A stretch of DNA of 36,909 bases from Thermoleophilia bacterium (GCA_014534345.1 JACVRR010000013.1:1-36909), one strand, 5' to 3'; counted from the stretch's first letter, positions 25,294-35,004 are shown. Notes: generated from the sequence alone by a model not told the origin. Numbers and translations are program-made.

Positions 25294-26947
25294 GCCCGAG
25301 GCGCGCCGGCCTGCGCCGACGCGACGCCGGATAGCCAGCCGACGGCAGCGGCGGTCGCTGGCGGGCGGCGGCCTCCCTCGCCGCCTGGGCGCGCGCCGAC
25401 GCGGCCGTGCACTCCTCGATCCGGGCGAGCTGCTCCGGGGAGACATCGACGCAGTGGCCGAAGACGATTCGCAGGGCAGCCGGGAGCCCCGCGCGGTAGT
25501 CGTGGGCGTACGCCTCGAAGTCGGCGGTGAAGCTCGTCCCGTTCTTTACGTCGAACAGCACCTGCAGGTACGTGATCGCGGGGACCCAGCGCATCGAGCG
25601 GGGAACGCGCGGGTGACGCCGCGCGCCCTTGGTCAGCCACGTCGGACGCTCGACGACCAACCGCAGGCCGCTGAAGTTCGCGACGGGATCCTCGGGGTGC
25701 GTGAGCAGGGCGTACGCGAGCCGGGCGCGCTGGGGCTCGGAGAGCGTGACGACGTCCTCGGAGGTCTCGAAGACGCCGATGCTCGGCGGGAGCGCGGAGA
25801 CATCCCCGACGAGCTGCCTGAGCTTCTGCCGCGCCTGGTAGGGGACGCCGATCAGGAACGCGTGCGCGACGCCGAGCTCGTCGATCGTGCCGAGCCCGTC
25901 CTCGGTCACGACCTCCGCGGCGATCCACGCGCCCATGCTCTCGCCGTAGGTGACCAGCTCGGGCCGCGTGTCCGGGGGGAGCTCGTCGATCCGCCGGCGC
26001 AGCGCGCGGAGCAGCAGGCGCGTGGTCTCGGTGCCGACGGGCACCCTGTCGAGCGAGCGGTGCGAGCGCTGGTTGTTGTACTGCACGGCGACGGACGCGA
26101 GGTCGCCGCGGGTCATGTACTCCTCCACCTCGACGGGGACGGGCGTGACGAACCCCGCGCCGCTTGGGCAGGCGACGAGGATCCGGCGCCGCTCGAAGGC
26201 GCCGAGGCGCTCCAGCTCTGCGACGGCGAGCTCCACGCGCGCGACCGGGCTCGGCGCCGTCTCGACGCCGACGTAGACGCGGATCGGACTCCGCACCGGC
26301 GGTCCCATCACCTCGGCGATCTCGCCCTCGGGGACTGCCAGCCCGAGGAACTTCCTCCCCTCGCGGTCGAGGGTCGAGAGCGGCGCGAGGCTGCCGTGCC
26401 CACCCGACACGGTCGGCAGGTACTCATACGAGAGCGACGCCTTTACCCGGTCGGCCGGCTCGGCCATCCGTCCCCGGAGCGCGCGGAGCGCCGGCACGGC
26501 GGCCGCGAGGAACGCGGCGGACCTGCTCGCGAAGGCGGCGCGCACGGGCGCGGGGAGCGCCGAGAGCGCGAGGCGGCCCGCCTCCCCCACACCCGCCGCC
26601 GCCATCGCGACCGCGCACGCCGTCTCGGCGGCGTTCACCAGCGGCCTCCGCTCCTCGACCTCGGAGGCCCAGACCCAGCCGGAAGCCCCCGCGCCGCCGA
26701 GGAGCGCGCTCGCCCCTACTCGCCCGCCGGGCACGCGGCGGCCGAGCCGGGCGAGGACGAGGTCGGCGCCGAAGCCGGTCGCCGCGCCGATCGCGGCCGA
26801 CCCCGCGGTGATCAGCACCTGGTCGTTCTCCTCGCGCGGGACGAGCGACGCGTCGCGAGACAGGTGTGCGGCGAGCGCGCCGACGGCGAGCGCGCGCTCG
26901 AGCGCCGGCCCTGCGGCCCGCAGGAGCGGCGCGATTGACGCGGTCAT
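25256..26947 (-). CDS. Alpha/beta-hydrolase family membrane protein (Abhydrolase_9-like)
   Basis: PIRVYVGVETAPSPVARVELAVAELERLGAFERRRILVACPSGAGFVTPVPVEVEEYMTRGDLASVAVQYNNQRSHRSLD...YGESMGAWIAAEV. Confidence 0.85.
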   Translation of the reverse strand: MTASIAPLLRAAGPALERALAVGALAAHLSRDASLVPREENDQVLITAGSAAIGAATGFGADLVLARLGRRVPGGRVGASALLGGAGASGWVWASEVEERRPLVNAAETACAVAMAAAGVGEAGRLALSALPAPVRAAFASRSAAFLAAAVPALRALRGRMAEPADRVKASLSYEYLPTVSGGHGSLAPLSTLDREGRKFLGLAVPEGEIAEVMGPPVRSPIRVYVGVETAPSPVARVELAVAELERLGAFERRRILVACPSGAGFVTPVPVEVEEYMTRGDLASVAVQYNNQRSHRSLDRVPVGTETTRLLLRALRRRIDELPPDTRPELVTYGESMGAWIAAEVVTEDGLGTIDELGVAHAFLIGVPYQARQKLRQLVGDVSALPPSIGVFETSEDVVTLSEPQRARLAYALLTHPEDPVANFSGLRLVVERPTWLTKGARRHPRVPRSMRWVPAITYLQVLFDVKNGTSFTADFEAYAHDYRAGLPAALRIVFGHCVDVSPEQLARIEECTAASARAQAAREAAARQRPPLPSAGYPASRRRRPARLGLRRSSGGSGRGR

Positions 26948-26979
26948 CGCAGCCAGTTTTACTCGGGTGAGGTCCCGAG

Positions 26980-27537
26980 GTGGTAGCGACCGCGCCAGAC
27001 GCCGTCACGCCGGAGCCGGGCGAGGCCCCCACTCCCGCTGCTACGAAGCTCGGCCTGGTCGCGACGCTGGCCGTCACGGCGGGAGCGCTCGCGGTGTTCC
27101 CCGCGCGAGCCGGCGACCCGGTCGACGCGCGCTTCGCCGCGCCCTTCCTGTTCCTGTTCACGGGCCTCTTCCTCCTGCGCGTCGCGGGACAGCTCTACGT
27201 GCGCCGCCGCCGGCCCGCCTGGCTGCCGCCCACCGAGCAGTGGAACCTCATGCCGTACCACCTGCTGCTGCCGTCGCAGCTCGTGATCATCGTCGTGATG
27301 CTCTGGCTCGCCCTCTCCTTCGCGGGCGAGACGGGGCCCGCGGGCGAGCGGCACGGCACCGTCGGCTGGGCGGTGATCGCCTTCAGCGGCGTCTACGCCG
27401 GCGCGATGGCAGTCCGCTACGCGGTGCGGATGGCGCGCCGGCCGGAGGCTCGCTGGTTCGGCGGGACGATCCCGATCGTCTTCCACCTCGTCCTCGCGAG
27501 CTTCCTGTTCGTCGTGGGCAGCTTCCATGCCTCCTGA
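26980..27537 (+). CDS. Multi-pass membrane protein, unknown function
   Basis: About four hydrophobic segments (LGLVATLAVTAGALAVF, FLFLFTGLFLLRV, LVIIVVMLWLAL, IVFHLVLASFLFVVG). Confidence 0.75.
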   Translation: MVATAPDAVTPEPGEAPTPAATKLGLVATLAVTAGALAVFPARAGDPVDARFAAPFLFLFTGLFLLRVAGQLYVRRRRPAWLPPTEQWNLMPYHLLLPSQLVIIVVMLWLALSFAGETGPAGERHGTVGWAVIAFSGVYAGAMAVRYAVRMARRPEARWFGGTIPIVFHLVLASFLFVVGSFHAS

Positions 27538-28681
27538 CGATTCCGCGGCCGCGCCGGTCGCGATCGTCGGTGCCGGCGCGGCGGGACTCTCCGCGGCCGC
27601 GGCGCTGACGCGGCGCGGCGTCGACCCCTTGCTGTTCGAGCGGGACGAGCGGGTCGGCGGGACGTGGGCGCGGCGGTACGAGCGGCTCCAGCTGCACACG
27701 GCCCGCCGCTTCTCGGGGCTCGCGCACTACCCGATCCCGCGGAGCTATCCCCGTTACGTGCCGAAGGACGGCTTCGCGGCGTACCTGCAGGCGTACGCGC
27801 GCCAGTTCCGGCTCGACGTCCGCCTGGCGCACGCCGTACGGCGGATCCGGCGGGGTCAACGCTCGGGCTGGGAGCTGGAGACGGACCGGGGGACGTGGCA
27901 GGCGGAGGCCGTCGTCGTCGCGACCGGGCACTACGACGTCCCGGTCGTGCCGGACTGGGACGGCCGCGCGGAGTTCGCCGGCCGGCTCCTGCACTCGTCT
28001 GCCTACACGAGCGGGTCCGACTTCGCCGGGCGGTCGGTGCTCGTCGTCGGGCTCGGGAACAGCGGCGCCGAGATCGCCGCCGACCTCGCCGAGCAGGGCG
28101 CGGCGCGCGTCGCCGTCTCGGTCCGCACGCCGCCGCCGATCGTGCCGCGCGACCTCTTCGGGGTCCTGCCCGTGCAGATTGCGGGCATCGCCGGTACGCC
28201 GCTCCCGTCGGCGCTGATGGACCGCGTCGGCGCCGCCGTGCGCCGGTTCGGGGTCGGCGACCTGCGCCCGTACGGGCTCGAGCGCGCGGGCTGGGGCCCG
28301 TTCACCGCCCGCCGTCCGGCCGTGATCGATGTCGGCTTCCTGCGCGAGCTGAGGCGGGGCCGCGTGACGGTGCGGCCGGCGCTCGCCGCGCTGACGCGGA
28401 ACGGCGCCGTCTTCGCCGACGGGTCGCAGGAGGAGTTCGACGCCGTCGTCGCGGCGACGGGCTTCACCACGGGGCTCCGCGACCTGCTCGAGCTGCCCGA
28501 CGTGGTCGACGAGCGGGGCGAGCTGCGCTTCCCCTCGGGTCGAGCGACGCCGTACCCGGGCCTCTACTTCACCGGCTTCCAGGAGACGATCCGCGGCCAC
28601 CTGTACGAGGCGCGGCGCGAGTCGAAGCGGCTCGCGCGGGAGATTGCCGCGTATCTTCGGCGCGCGGCTCGGCCGGCCTGA
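27527..28681 (+). CDS. Flavin-containing monooxygenase-like NAD(P)/FAD oxidoreductase
   Basis: VAIVGAGAAGLSAAAALTRRGVDPLLFERDERVGGTWARRY...VVVATGHYDVPVVPDW...VLVVGLGNSGAEIAADLAEQGA. Confidence 0.95.
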   Translation: MPPDDSAAAPVAIVGAGAAGLSAAAALTRRGVDPLLFERDERVGGTWARRYERLQLHTARRFSGLAHYPIPRSYPRYVPKDGFAAYLQAYARQFRLDVRLAHAVRRIRRGQRSGWELETDRGTWQAEAVVVATGHYDVPVVPDWDGRAEFAGRLLHSSAYTSGSDFAGRSVLVVGLGNSGAEIAADLAEQGAARVAVSVRTPPPIVPRDLFGVLPVQIAGIAGTPLPSALMDRVGAAVRRFGVGDLRPYGLERAGWGPFTARRPAVIDVGFLRELRRGRVTVRPALAALTRNGAVFADGSQEEFDAVVAATGFTTGLRDLLELPDVVDERGELRFPSGRATPYPGLYFTGFQETIRGHLYEARRESKRLAREIAAYLRRAARPA

Positions 28682-29054
28682 CCCGGAACGTCCAGCGCTT
28701 GTTGAGCAGGAAGGCGACCGGTGTCACGAGCAGGAGGGAGAGCGCTTGCGCCGGCGTGGGGTGGACGCCCGTCCCCTCCACGAGCGACGCGAGGAGCGCG
28801 GCGTTCAGCGCCACGACGACGACGCCGACGGCCGAGTAGCGCAGGTACGTGGCAACGAACCCCTCGTGGCCGAGGCGGAAGGTGAAGTAGCGGTTGCCGA
28901 GGTACATGAGCGCGTTCGAGACGAAGTACGAGACGAGCGCCGCGGCGACGTACGGCGTCGCGAGCGCGTAGAGGAGCGAGAAGACGAGCAGGTTGACGAG
29001 GTAGCCGCCCGCGCCGACGAGCACGAACCTCGCTGGCTCGCCGAGCGCGCTCAC
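28569..29054 (-). CDS. GtrA family membrane protein
   Basis: GEPARFVLVGAGGYLVNLLVFSLLYALATPYVAAALVSYFVSNALMYLGNRYFTFR...LLLVTPVAFLLNKRWTFR; GTG start 29054 overlaps preceding stop (GTGA). Confidence 0.88.
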   Translation of the reverse strand: MSALGEPARFVLVGAGGYLVNLLVFSLLYALATPYVAAALVSYFVSNALMYLGNRYFTFRLGHEGFVATYLRYSAVGVVVVALNAALLASLVEGTGVHPTPAQALSLLLVTPVAFLLNKRWTFRVRPAEPRAEDTRQSPARAASTRAAPRTGGRGSSPGSR

Positions 29055-30466
29055 CCCTCCGCGAACATGGCCGCGTAGTGCCGGTACCAGTCGCTCTGAA
29101 AGCGCTCGTCCGGGTCGTACGCGCGCTTCCGGGCGAGAAACTCGCGGAACTGCGGGTAGCACGCGTCCACCTGCTCGCGCGTCGCCCAGCGGTGGTACGT
29201 CAGGTAGTACTTGCCGCCGCGCTCGAGGGCCCGGTCGATCAGCCGGCGGAAGTCCTCGGCCGCCTTCTCGATCCCCGCGGCCGTGTGCGTCGTGCAGAGG
29301 TTGAAGATGATGCAGGCCCAGCGGTCGGTCGCCCAGGCGAGGAACGACTCGTCGTCGCGCTCGATCAGCCTGATCGTCCCGTAGATGACGTTGACGTCGT
29401 GCGTGCGGAAGTCGCCCGCGACCGCGGCCATGAAGTCGGCGAGCCGCTCGCGGGGGACGTAGACCTCCGTGATCATCTCGGTCGCGCGCTGTCCGCTGCC
29501 GAGGCGCGCGTCGAGGGCCTCGTGGTAGCCGTCGGCGTAGTCGGCGAGCTGGTGGGCGTCCGAGTAGTAGAGCTGGCCGGAGGTCGCGAGGTAGTGCCGC
29601 GAGTACTGCTCGAAGGCGAGCGCCCTGTCGGTGTGGGCCAGATAGATCAGGCGCTCCCAGTCGTCCGCGCTCAGCGCCCGCTGCCCGGCGGGCGGCGGGC
29701 CGGCGGCCTCCACCGGGCGGTAGCAGGAGAAGACGCCCCGGCGCAGGAACGCGTCCGAGCCGCTGTCCGTCGCGAACTGGAAGTCGCCGTAGAGGAAGCC
29801 GTCGGCGATCCGCTGCTCGAAGAGCGAGGCGAGCTCGTCGATCGCGGCGAGCTCGACCACCCGCTCGACGACGCGGCGAGGAACGAGGCGGATCCGCGCC
29901 GAGTAGACGCACCCGAACAGCCCGTAGCCGCCGACCGCGAGCCGGAACAGCTCTCGGTTCTCGTCGCGGCTGCAGGTGAGCACGTCGCCGTCGGCGTTCA
30001 CGAGGACGAGCGACTCGACGTCGGCGATCACGGGTCTCATCGCCAGGCCGCGGCCGTGGACGTTGGCGGCGAGCGCGCCGCCCAGCGACAGCCGGTCGGC
30101 CCCGGTCTGCTTCTGCGCGATTCCCCAAGGGCGCTCCACGCCCTCCTGGCTGCGCTCGAGGTAGTCGATCAGCGCCGGCCACTGGACGCCGGCCTCGAGC
30201 TCGACCAGGCCGCGCTCGCGGTCGAACGAGAGGACCGCGTCCAGACGCCTCGTGTCGACGAGCAGACCGCCGGCACAGAACTGCTGGCCGCCCATCGCAT
30301 GCCGGCCGCCGGCGATCGCGAGCGGGAGCGCGTAGGAGCGCGCGCGCTCGACGGCCGCGCGGATCGCGTCGAGCGAGTCGACGGGCACCTCCTCGGCGAC
30401 GGCGCTCGCGTTGAGCGCCGAGTGGATGTCGTTCACGGTGACGGGCACGGCTGTCCAGTGTCCCAT
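29051..30466 (-). CDS. FAD-binding oxidoreductase (VAO/p-cresol methylhydroxylase superfamily)
   Basis: LPLAIAGGRHAMGGQQFCAGGLLVDTRRLDAV...GVQWPALIDYL...LSLGGALAANVHGRG...ELFRLAVGGYGLFG. Confidence 0.92.
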   Translation of the reverse strand: MGHWTAVPVTVNDIHSALNASAVAEEVPVDSLDAIRAAVERARSYALPLAIAGGRHAMGGQQFCAGGLLVDTRRLDAVLSFDRERGLVELEAGVQWPALIDYLERSQEGVERPWGIAQKQTGADRLSLGGALAANVHGRGLAMRPVIADVESLVLVNADGDVLTCSRDENRELFRLAVGGYGLFGCVYSARIRLVPRRVVERVVELAAIDELASLFEQRIADGFLYGDFQFATDSGSDAFLRRGVFSCYRPVEAAGPPPAGQRALSADDWERLIYLAHTDRALAFEQYSRHYLATSGQLYYSDAHQLADYADGYHEALDARLGSGQRATEMITEVYVPRERLADFMAAVAGDFRTHDVNVIYGTIRLIERDDESFLAWATDRWACIIFNLCTTHTAAGIEKAAEDFRRLIDRALERGGKYYLTYHRWATREQVDACYPQFREFLARKRAYDPDERFQSDWYRHYAAMFAEG

Positions 30467-30526
30467 CCGTCGCGAGCGGCGGCAACGGCCGGCGGCGTCG
30501 CGCCTCGGTCGGCGGGGGAGGGAGCG

Positions 30527-32767
30527 CTAGCCGAGGTCGCGGAGGACGCGCGCGACCAGCTCCCGGTCCACGGGCGCGGGCTCCGGCCGGCGCGGGTTCG
30601 TCTCGAACCGCACCTCGAACCACGGCTCCTCGTGCTGCTCGAGCGCGCGCTTCGCGCGGAACGCGGCCGGTGCCTGGTCGGGCGCCACGCGCCGGACCCG
30701 GTTGAGGGCCTGGGCGACGAGCTCCTCGGTCTCGGCCGGGGCCGTCGCGGCCGCGCGGACGAACTCGTCGAGGATGTGACGCTGCGCTTCCGGGAAGCGG
30801 AGGCGGTCGAGCTCGTCCGGCGCGAGCCGTCCCAGGACCTCCACGAGCGCGAGCCACTCGTCGAAGCGCGCGAGCTCGTCGCGTGAGCCGAGGTCGACGG
30901 CGTCGGTCGGGACGAGCTCGAACCAGGTGCGCGCGAGCTGCGGCGCCGCCGGCGGATCCGGCACCCGCGCGGCGAGGGCGAGCCAGCTCTCCAGCGCGCC
31001 GACGGCTGGTGCTACCCGGCACCCGTTCCACGCGGCGGCGGCGGTCTCGAGCGCACGCTCCGCGAGCGCGGCGAGCTCGTGGCCGGCGCGCTCCGGCACG
31101 TCGGCGTCGAGCGCGGCGGCGAGCGACCCGAGCAGCCGGATCGCGGCCGGCTCGTCGAGCTCAGGGGTCATCCCCTCCAGACGCGCCGCGAGCAGGTCCC
31201 AGTCGGCGTCGTCGACGAGCAGCGGGAGCGCGCGCTCGCCCGCCACGCCACCCGCCACGGAAACCGCGAGCAGCATGCCCTCGAGTCCGCACTGCTCGAG
31301 GAATCGGCGCCGCGCGGCCGCGTCGCGGGCGAGCTCCGCGATGACCAGATCGCGCCAGCTCGGATGGACCCAGGCGACCGCGCTCGGCGGCACGACGCGG
31401 ACGAAGTGATCGGTCAGCCGGTCGACGAGCTCCGTGTGCGTCCGCGAGAGGCCGCTCCCCGAGTGGCGACGAGCGGCCGCGGCGAAGTCGCGCTCGGGGA
31501 CCGGGCCGGGCGGCGCGTCGAGCAGCGCGACGAGCGCGGCCCGGTGCTCCGGCGCGAGCGCGGCGAACGACGCGGCCATCGCCTCCGTCGGCTCGCGAAT
31601 CTCCGCGGCGACCGCCGCGGCCAGCGCGCCGCTCTCGAGCCCGCGGGCGGCGGCGAGCGGGAGCAGCCGCTCGGCGACGAACCGCCTGGTCCGCTCCGGC
31701 GTGAAGTGCGGATGGTTGACGATGCTCCAGCCGTGCGTGCGGACGACGTCGAGCGCGCGCTCGGGCAGCCGCGCCGCCTTCGCGTGCCGGAAGAGGATCA
31801 GCGCACGCTCGTCCACGGCCAGCGCTGCCGCGTCGACCTGGACCTCCGCCGGCTGCGGGAAGCGCTCGAGGCCGTGCTCGCGGCGGACGCTGCCGAGCCC
31901 CGCCCTCAGCGGCGCCGGCCGTGACGTCCAGATCAGCCAGTGCCGGTCGTCCAGCGCGCGGAGCACCCGGTCGAGCTCGAGCGCCCACCGCTCCGCCGCA
32001 TCGGGCCGGTACTCCGTGGAGCCGAACGCGTCGTCGGCGACGAAGACCTGCGCGCGGTCGCGCGCGAACGCCCTCCAGAGGTCCTCCGGCCGGATGCACT
32101 CGTGCGCCTCCCACCCGTCGGTCATCCGTGCGAGCGCGATCATCCGCGCGATCGCCGTCTTCCCCATCTCCGGCGGCCCGGTGAGCACGCTGAAACGGCG
32201 CCGAAGCAGGACGTCGAGCGCACGCGCGTAGGCGCGCGTCGGCACGAACACCGGCGCGAGCGCCGACGCCGCGTCGACGTCGGCGGTCGAGCGCGCCGCG
32301 ACCTCCGGCGCGATCAGGCGGCCGGGGTCTCCGACGCCGAGGATGGACGGAACGCGCAGGCGCAGCCCGGAATCGGCGTCGACGAGCTCGGCGAGCCGCT
32401 CCGGGCCCAGCTGGACGAGCGGCGCGGACACGCCGCGCACGGCCTCGTCCGCGTTCGTCAGCACCAGGATCGACCCGAGCGAGCGGACCGGCGCTCGGTC
32501 GGCCTCGCTCGTGACGAGGCGCTGCAGCTCGGGCGGCCGCCGCCGGCGCCAACGTCGGGACGGACGCACGAACGCGACGACGACCAGCGTCGGCGCCGCC
32601 AGCCGGGCGGCGTCGCTCGGGACGGCGACCCCGTCGGGCGCCATGCCGACGCGGCCGAAGTCGCGCTCCTCCCAGCGCACGTGCTCGCCGTCGAGGAGCG
32701 CGAGGCACAGGCGCTCGAACTGGAGCCACCCCAGGTCGTCGAACCGGTAGCGCCCCGCGTTGCCCAT
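30527..32767 (-). CDS. STAND-type NTPase (nSTAND3-like) with degenerate restriction-endonuclease-like N-terminus and helical C-terminus
   Basis: MGNAGRYRFDDLGWLQFERLCLALLDGEHVRWEERDFGRVGMAPDGV...FVPTRAYARALDVLLRRRFSVLTGPPEMGKTAIARMIALA...QVFVADDAFGSTEYRPDAAERWALELDRVLRALDDRHWLIWTSRPAPL. Confidence 0.85.
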   Translation of the reverse strand: MGNAGRYRFDDLGWLQFERLCLALLDGEHVRWEERDFGRVGMAPDGVAVPSDAARLAAPTLVVVAFVRPSRRWRRRRPPELQRLVTSEADRAPVRSLGSILVLTNADEAVRGVSAPLVQLGPERLAELVDADSGLRLRVPSILGVGDPGRLIAPEVAARSTADVDAASALAPVFVPTRAYARALDVLLRRRFSVLTGPPEMGKTAIARMIALARMTDGWEAHECIRPEDLWRAFARDRAQVFVADDAFGSTEYRPDAAERWALELDRVLRALDDRHWLIWTSRPAPLRAGLGSVRREHGLERFPQPAEVQVDAAALAVDERALILFRHAKAARLPERALDVVRTHGWSIVNHPHFTPERTRRFVAERLLPLAAARGLESGALAAAVAAEIREPTEAMAASFAALAPEHRAALVALLDAPPGPVPERDFAAAARRHSGSGLSRTHTELVDRLTDHFVRVVPPSAVAWVHPSWRDLVIAELARDAAARRRFLEQCGLEGMLLAVSVAGGVAGERALPLLVDDADWDLLAARLEGMTPELDEPAAIRLLGSLAAALDADVPERAGHELAALAERALETAAAAWNGCRVAPAVGALESWLALAARVPDPPAAPQLARTWFELVPTDAVDLGSRDELARFDEWLALVEVLGRLAPDELDRLRFPEAQRHILDEFVRAAATAPAETEELVAQALNRVRRVAPDQAPAAFRAKRALEQHEEPWFEVRFETNPRRPEPAPVDRELVARVLRDLG

Positions 32768-32868
32768 CGCTCGCAGTGTGCCGGCCGCGCGCGCCGCCTC
32801 AGGCGGCACCGGCGGAGTGCGAGCGCCCCGGCCGGCGTCCGGCCCTCGCGGTTTCGCCGGACGAAGAG

Positions 32869-32874
32869 TACGCT
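32869..32874 (+). promoter_or_regulatory. -10 element TACGCT 6 nt before ATG of the histidine kinase (leaderless-type)
   Basis: gaagagTACGCTtttcgtATG. Confidence 0.55.
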
Positions 32875-32880
32875 TTTCGT

Positions 32881-34989
32881 ATGGGGACCGGGGCCCGCTA
32901 CGCACAGCGGCGGCGGCTCGTCGTGGGCGGCCGCGGCGGCCGTATCCGCAGCGCCGAGGTCGCCCGGCTGCTGGTCGAGACGGCGCGCCACCTGGCCGAG
33001 ACGCTCGACACCGAGCGGGTCTACGACCGCTTCCACGAGCTGCTCGCGGAGACGGTCCCGCACGACGGCGTCGTCGTCTCGTCCTACGACGCGGACGAGG
33101 ACCTGATCCGCGCGGAGTACGTGTGGACGGACGGCAAGAAGCTCGATCCGGCCGTCCTGCCGCCGCTCGAGCCGAACCCGTCCGGCGAGGGGATGCAGAC
33201 GCGTGTCATCCGCACCGGCGAGACGCTGCTCGAGAACGACGTCCCCGCGCGGACGGCGGAAGGCAAGGGGACGTTCTACAACGTGGACGCGAGCGGGCAC
33301 GTGCGCAAGATCCCGGACGCCGGCCCGGCCGCGACCCGCGCCGCCATCATGGTTCCGGTCAAGCACGAAGGCCGCGTCATGGGCGTCGTCCAGCTGATGT
33401 CGGACCGCGAGACGTACTCGGCCGAGCAGGTGGAGCTGATCGAGGCGCTGGTGGCGCAGATGTCGGCCGCGGTGCGAAACGCGAAGCTGTACGAGGCGGC
33501 CCAGGCGGAGATCGAGGCGCGCGAGCGCGCCGAGCGTGAGCTGCGCGAGAGCGAGGCGCGGCTGCGGGCGACGTTCCGCAACGCCGCCGTCGGAATCGCC
33601 CACGTCGGGCTCGACGGCGCCTGGCTGCGCGTCAACGACCGCCTGTGCGCGATCGTCGGACGCCCGCGCGAGCAGTTGCTCGCCTGCACCGAGGCGGAGA
33701 CGACGCACCCGGCCGACCGGGCGGAGAACGCCCGCCTGAACGCCCGCCTGGTAGCGGGCGAGATCGAGCACTACTCGCAAGAGAAGCGATTCCTCCGCGG
33801 AGACGGACGGCCTGTGTGGGTCAGCGTCACCTCCTCCCTGCTCCGCGACGACGACGGCCGGCCGCTCCACTTAATCGCCGTCGTCGAGGACATCTCCGCC
33901 CGCAAGCGCGCCGAGGCGGAGCGGCGGCGCCTGGCCGCAACGACCGAGCGGACGCGGGCCGTCGCCCACGAGCGTGCCCAGGCCGCGCGGGTCCTCGCGG
34001 CGGTCGGCGACGGTGTCGTGCTGGTGGACGACGCCGGCGTCGTCCGGCTGTGGAACCCGGCCGCCGAGCGGATCGTCGGGCTCGCGGCCGCCGACGCGGT
34101 GGGACGGCGGATGGACGAGGTCGTCCCCGGCTGGCGCGTCGTCGCGGGCCGGCTCGGGAACGGCGACATCGGCAGCGCGCGCGAGAGCCTCCCGGTCGTC
34201 GTCGGAGAGCGCGAGCTGTGGGTGTCGGCGATCGCCGTGCGCAGCGAGGACGGCGTCGTCTACGCCTTCCGCGACGAGACCGCCGAGCGCGCGCTCGAGC
34301 GCGCGAAGAGCGACTTCGTGGCGACGGTCTCGCACGAGCTGCGCACGCCGCTCGCCGGGATCTACGGCGCGGCGCTCACGCTGCAGCGGGGGGACGTGCT
34401 GCTCCCGGACGGCCAGCGGCGGCACCTGCTCGCGATCGTGGCCGGCGAGGCAGAGCGGCTGGCCCGGATCGTCGACGAGATCCTCACCGCGGCCGAGCTC
34501 GACAGCGGCCGTATCCGGCTGACGACCGAACGCGTCGACCTCGCGGCCGAGGCCGCGCGCGCGGTCGCCGCGGCCCGCGCCCGCAGCGACGCCCAGCCGA
34601 TCGATTTCACAGCGCCGCCCGGCCTCCCGCCCGTGCTCGCCGACGCCGCCAAGGTCCGTCAGGTGCTGGCCAACCTGCTCGACAACGCGCTCAAGTACGC
34701 ACCCGGCGCGCCCGTCGAGGTCGACCTCGCCGCCGGCGAGGGGCAAGTCGTCGCCCGCGTCCACGACGGCGGCCCGGGGATTCCGGCCGAGGAGCGCGTC
34801 CGGATCTTCGAGAAGTTCTACCGCCTCGACCCCGACCTGACCTCCGGCGTGTCCGGCACGGGGCTCGGCCTGTACATCTGCCGCGAGCTGGTGGAGCGGA
34901 TGGGCGGCCGGATCTGGGTCGAGAACGGCAACGGCGGCGGAGCGACGTTCGCGGTCGCCCTGCCGCGGCTGGCGGAACCGCGCGCCTGA
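32881..34989 (+). CDS. GAF-PAS-PAS sensor histidine kinase
   Basis: GAF block, PAS blocks (ATFRNAAVGIAHVGLDGAWLRVNDRLCAIVGRPREQL), HisKA FVATVSHELRTPLAGIYGAAL, HATPase VLANLLDNALKYAPG...GTGLGLYICRELVERMGG. Confidence 0.96.
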   Translation: MGTGARYAQRRRLVVGGRGGRIRSAEVARLLVETARHLAETLDTERVYDRFHELLAETVPHDGVVVSSYDADEDLIRAEYVWTDGKKLDPAVLPPLEPNPSGEGMQTRVIRTGETLLENDVPARTAEGKGTFYNVDASGHVRKIPDAGPAATRAAIMVPVKHEGRVMGVVQLMSDRETYSAEQVELIEALVAQMSAAVRNAKLYEAAQAEIEARERAERELRESEARLRATFRNAAVGIAHVGLDGAWLRVNDRLCAIVGRPREQLLACTEAETTHPADRAENARLNARLVAGEIEHYSQEKRFLRGDGRPVWVSVTSSLLRDDDGRPLHLIAVVEDISARKRAEAERRRLAATTERTRAVAHERAQAARVLAAVGDGVVLVDDAGVVRLWNPAAERIVGLAAADAVGRRMDEVVPGWRVVAGRLGNGDIGSARESLPVVVGERELWVSAIAVRSEDGVVYAFRDETAERALERAKSDFVATVSHELRTPLAGIYGAALTLQRGDVLLPDGQRRHLLAIVAGEAERLARIVDEILTAAELDSGRIRLTTERVDLAAEAARAVAAARARSDAQPIDFTAPPGLPPVLADAAKVRQVLANLLDNALKYAPGAPVEVDLAAGEGQVVARVHDGGPGIPAEERVRIFEKFYRLDPDLTSGVSGTGLGLYICRELVERMGGRIWVENGNGGGATFAVALPRLAEPRA

Positions 34990-35004
34990 CCCGCGCGGCT
35001 CCGT

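Noticed and set aside
29078-30886. 602-aa plus-strand ORF
   Set aside because: Antisense shadow of the FAD oxidase and the 3' end of the STAND gene.
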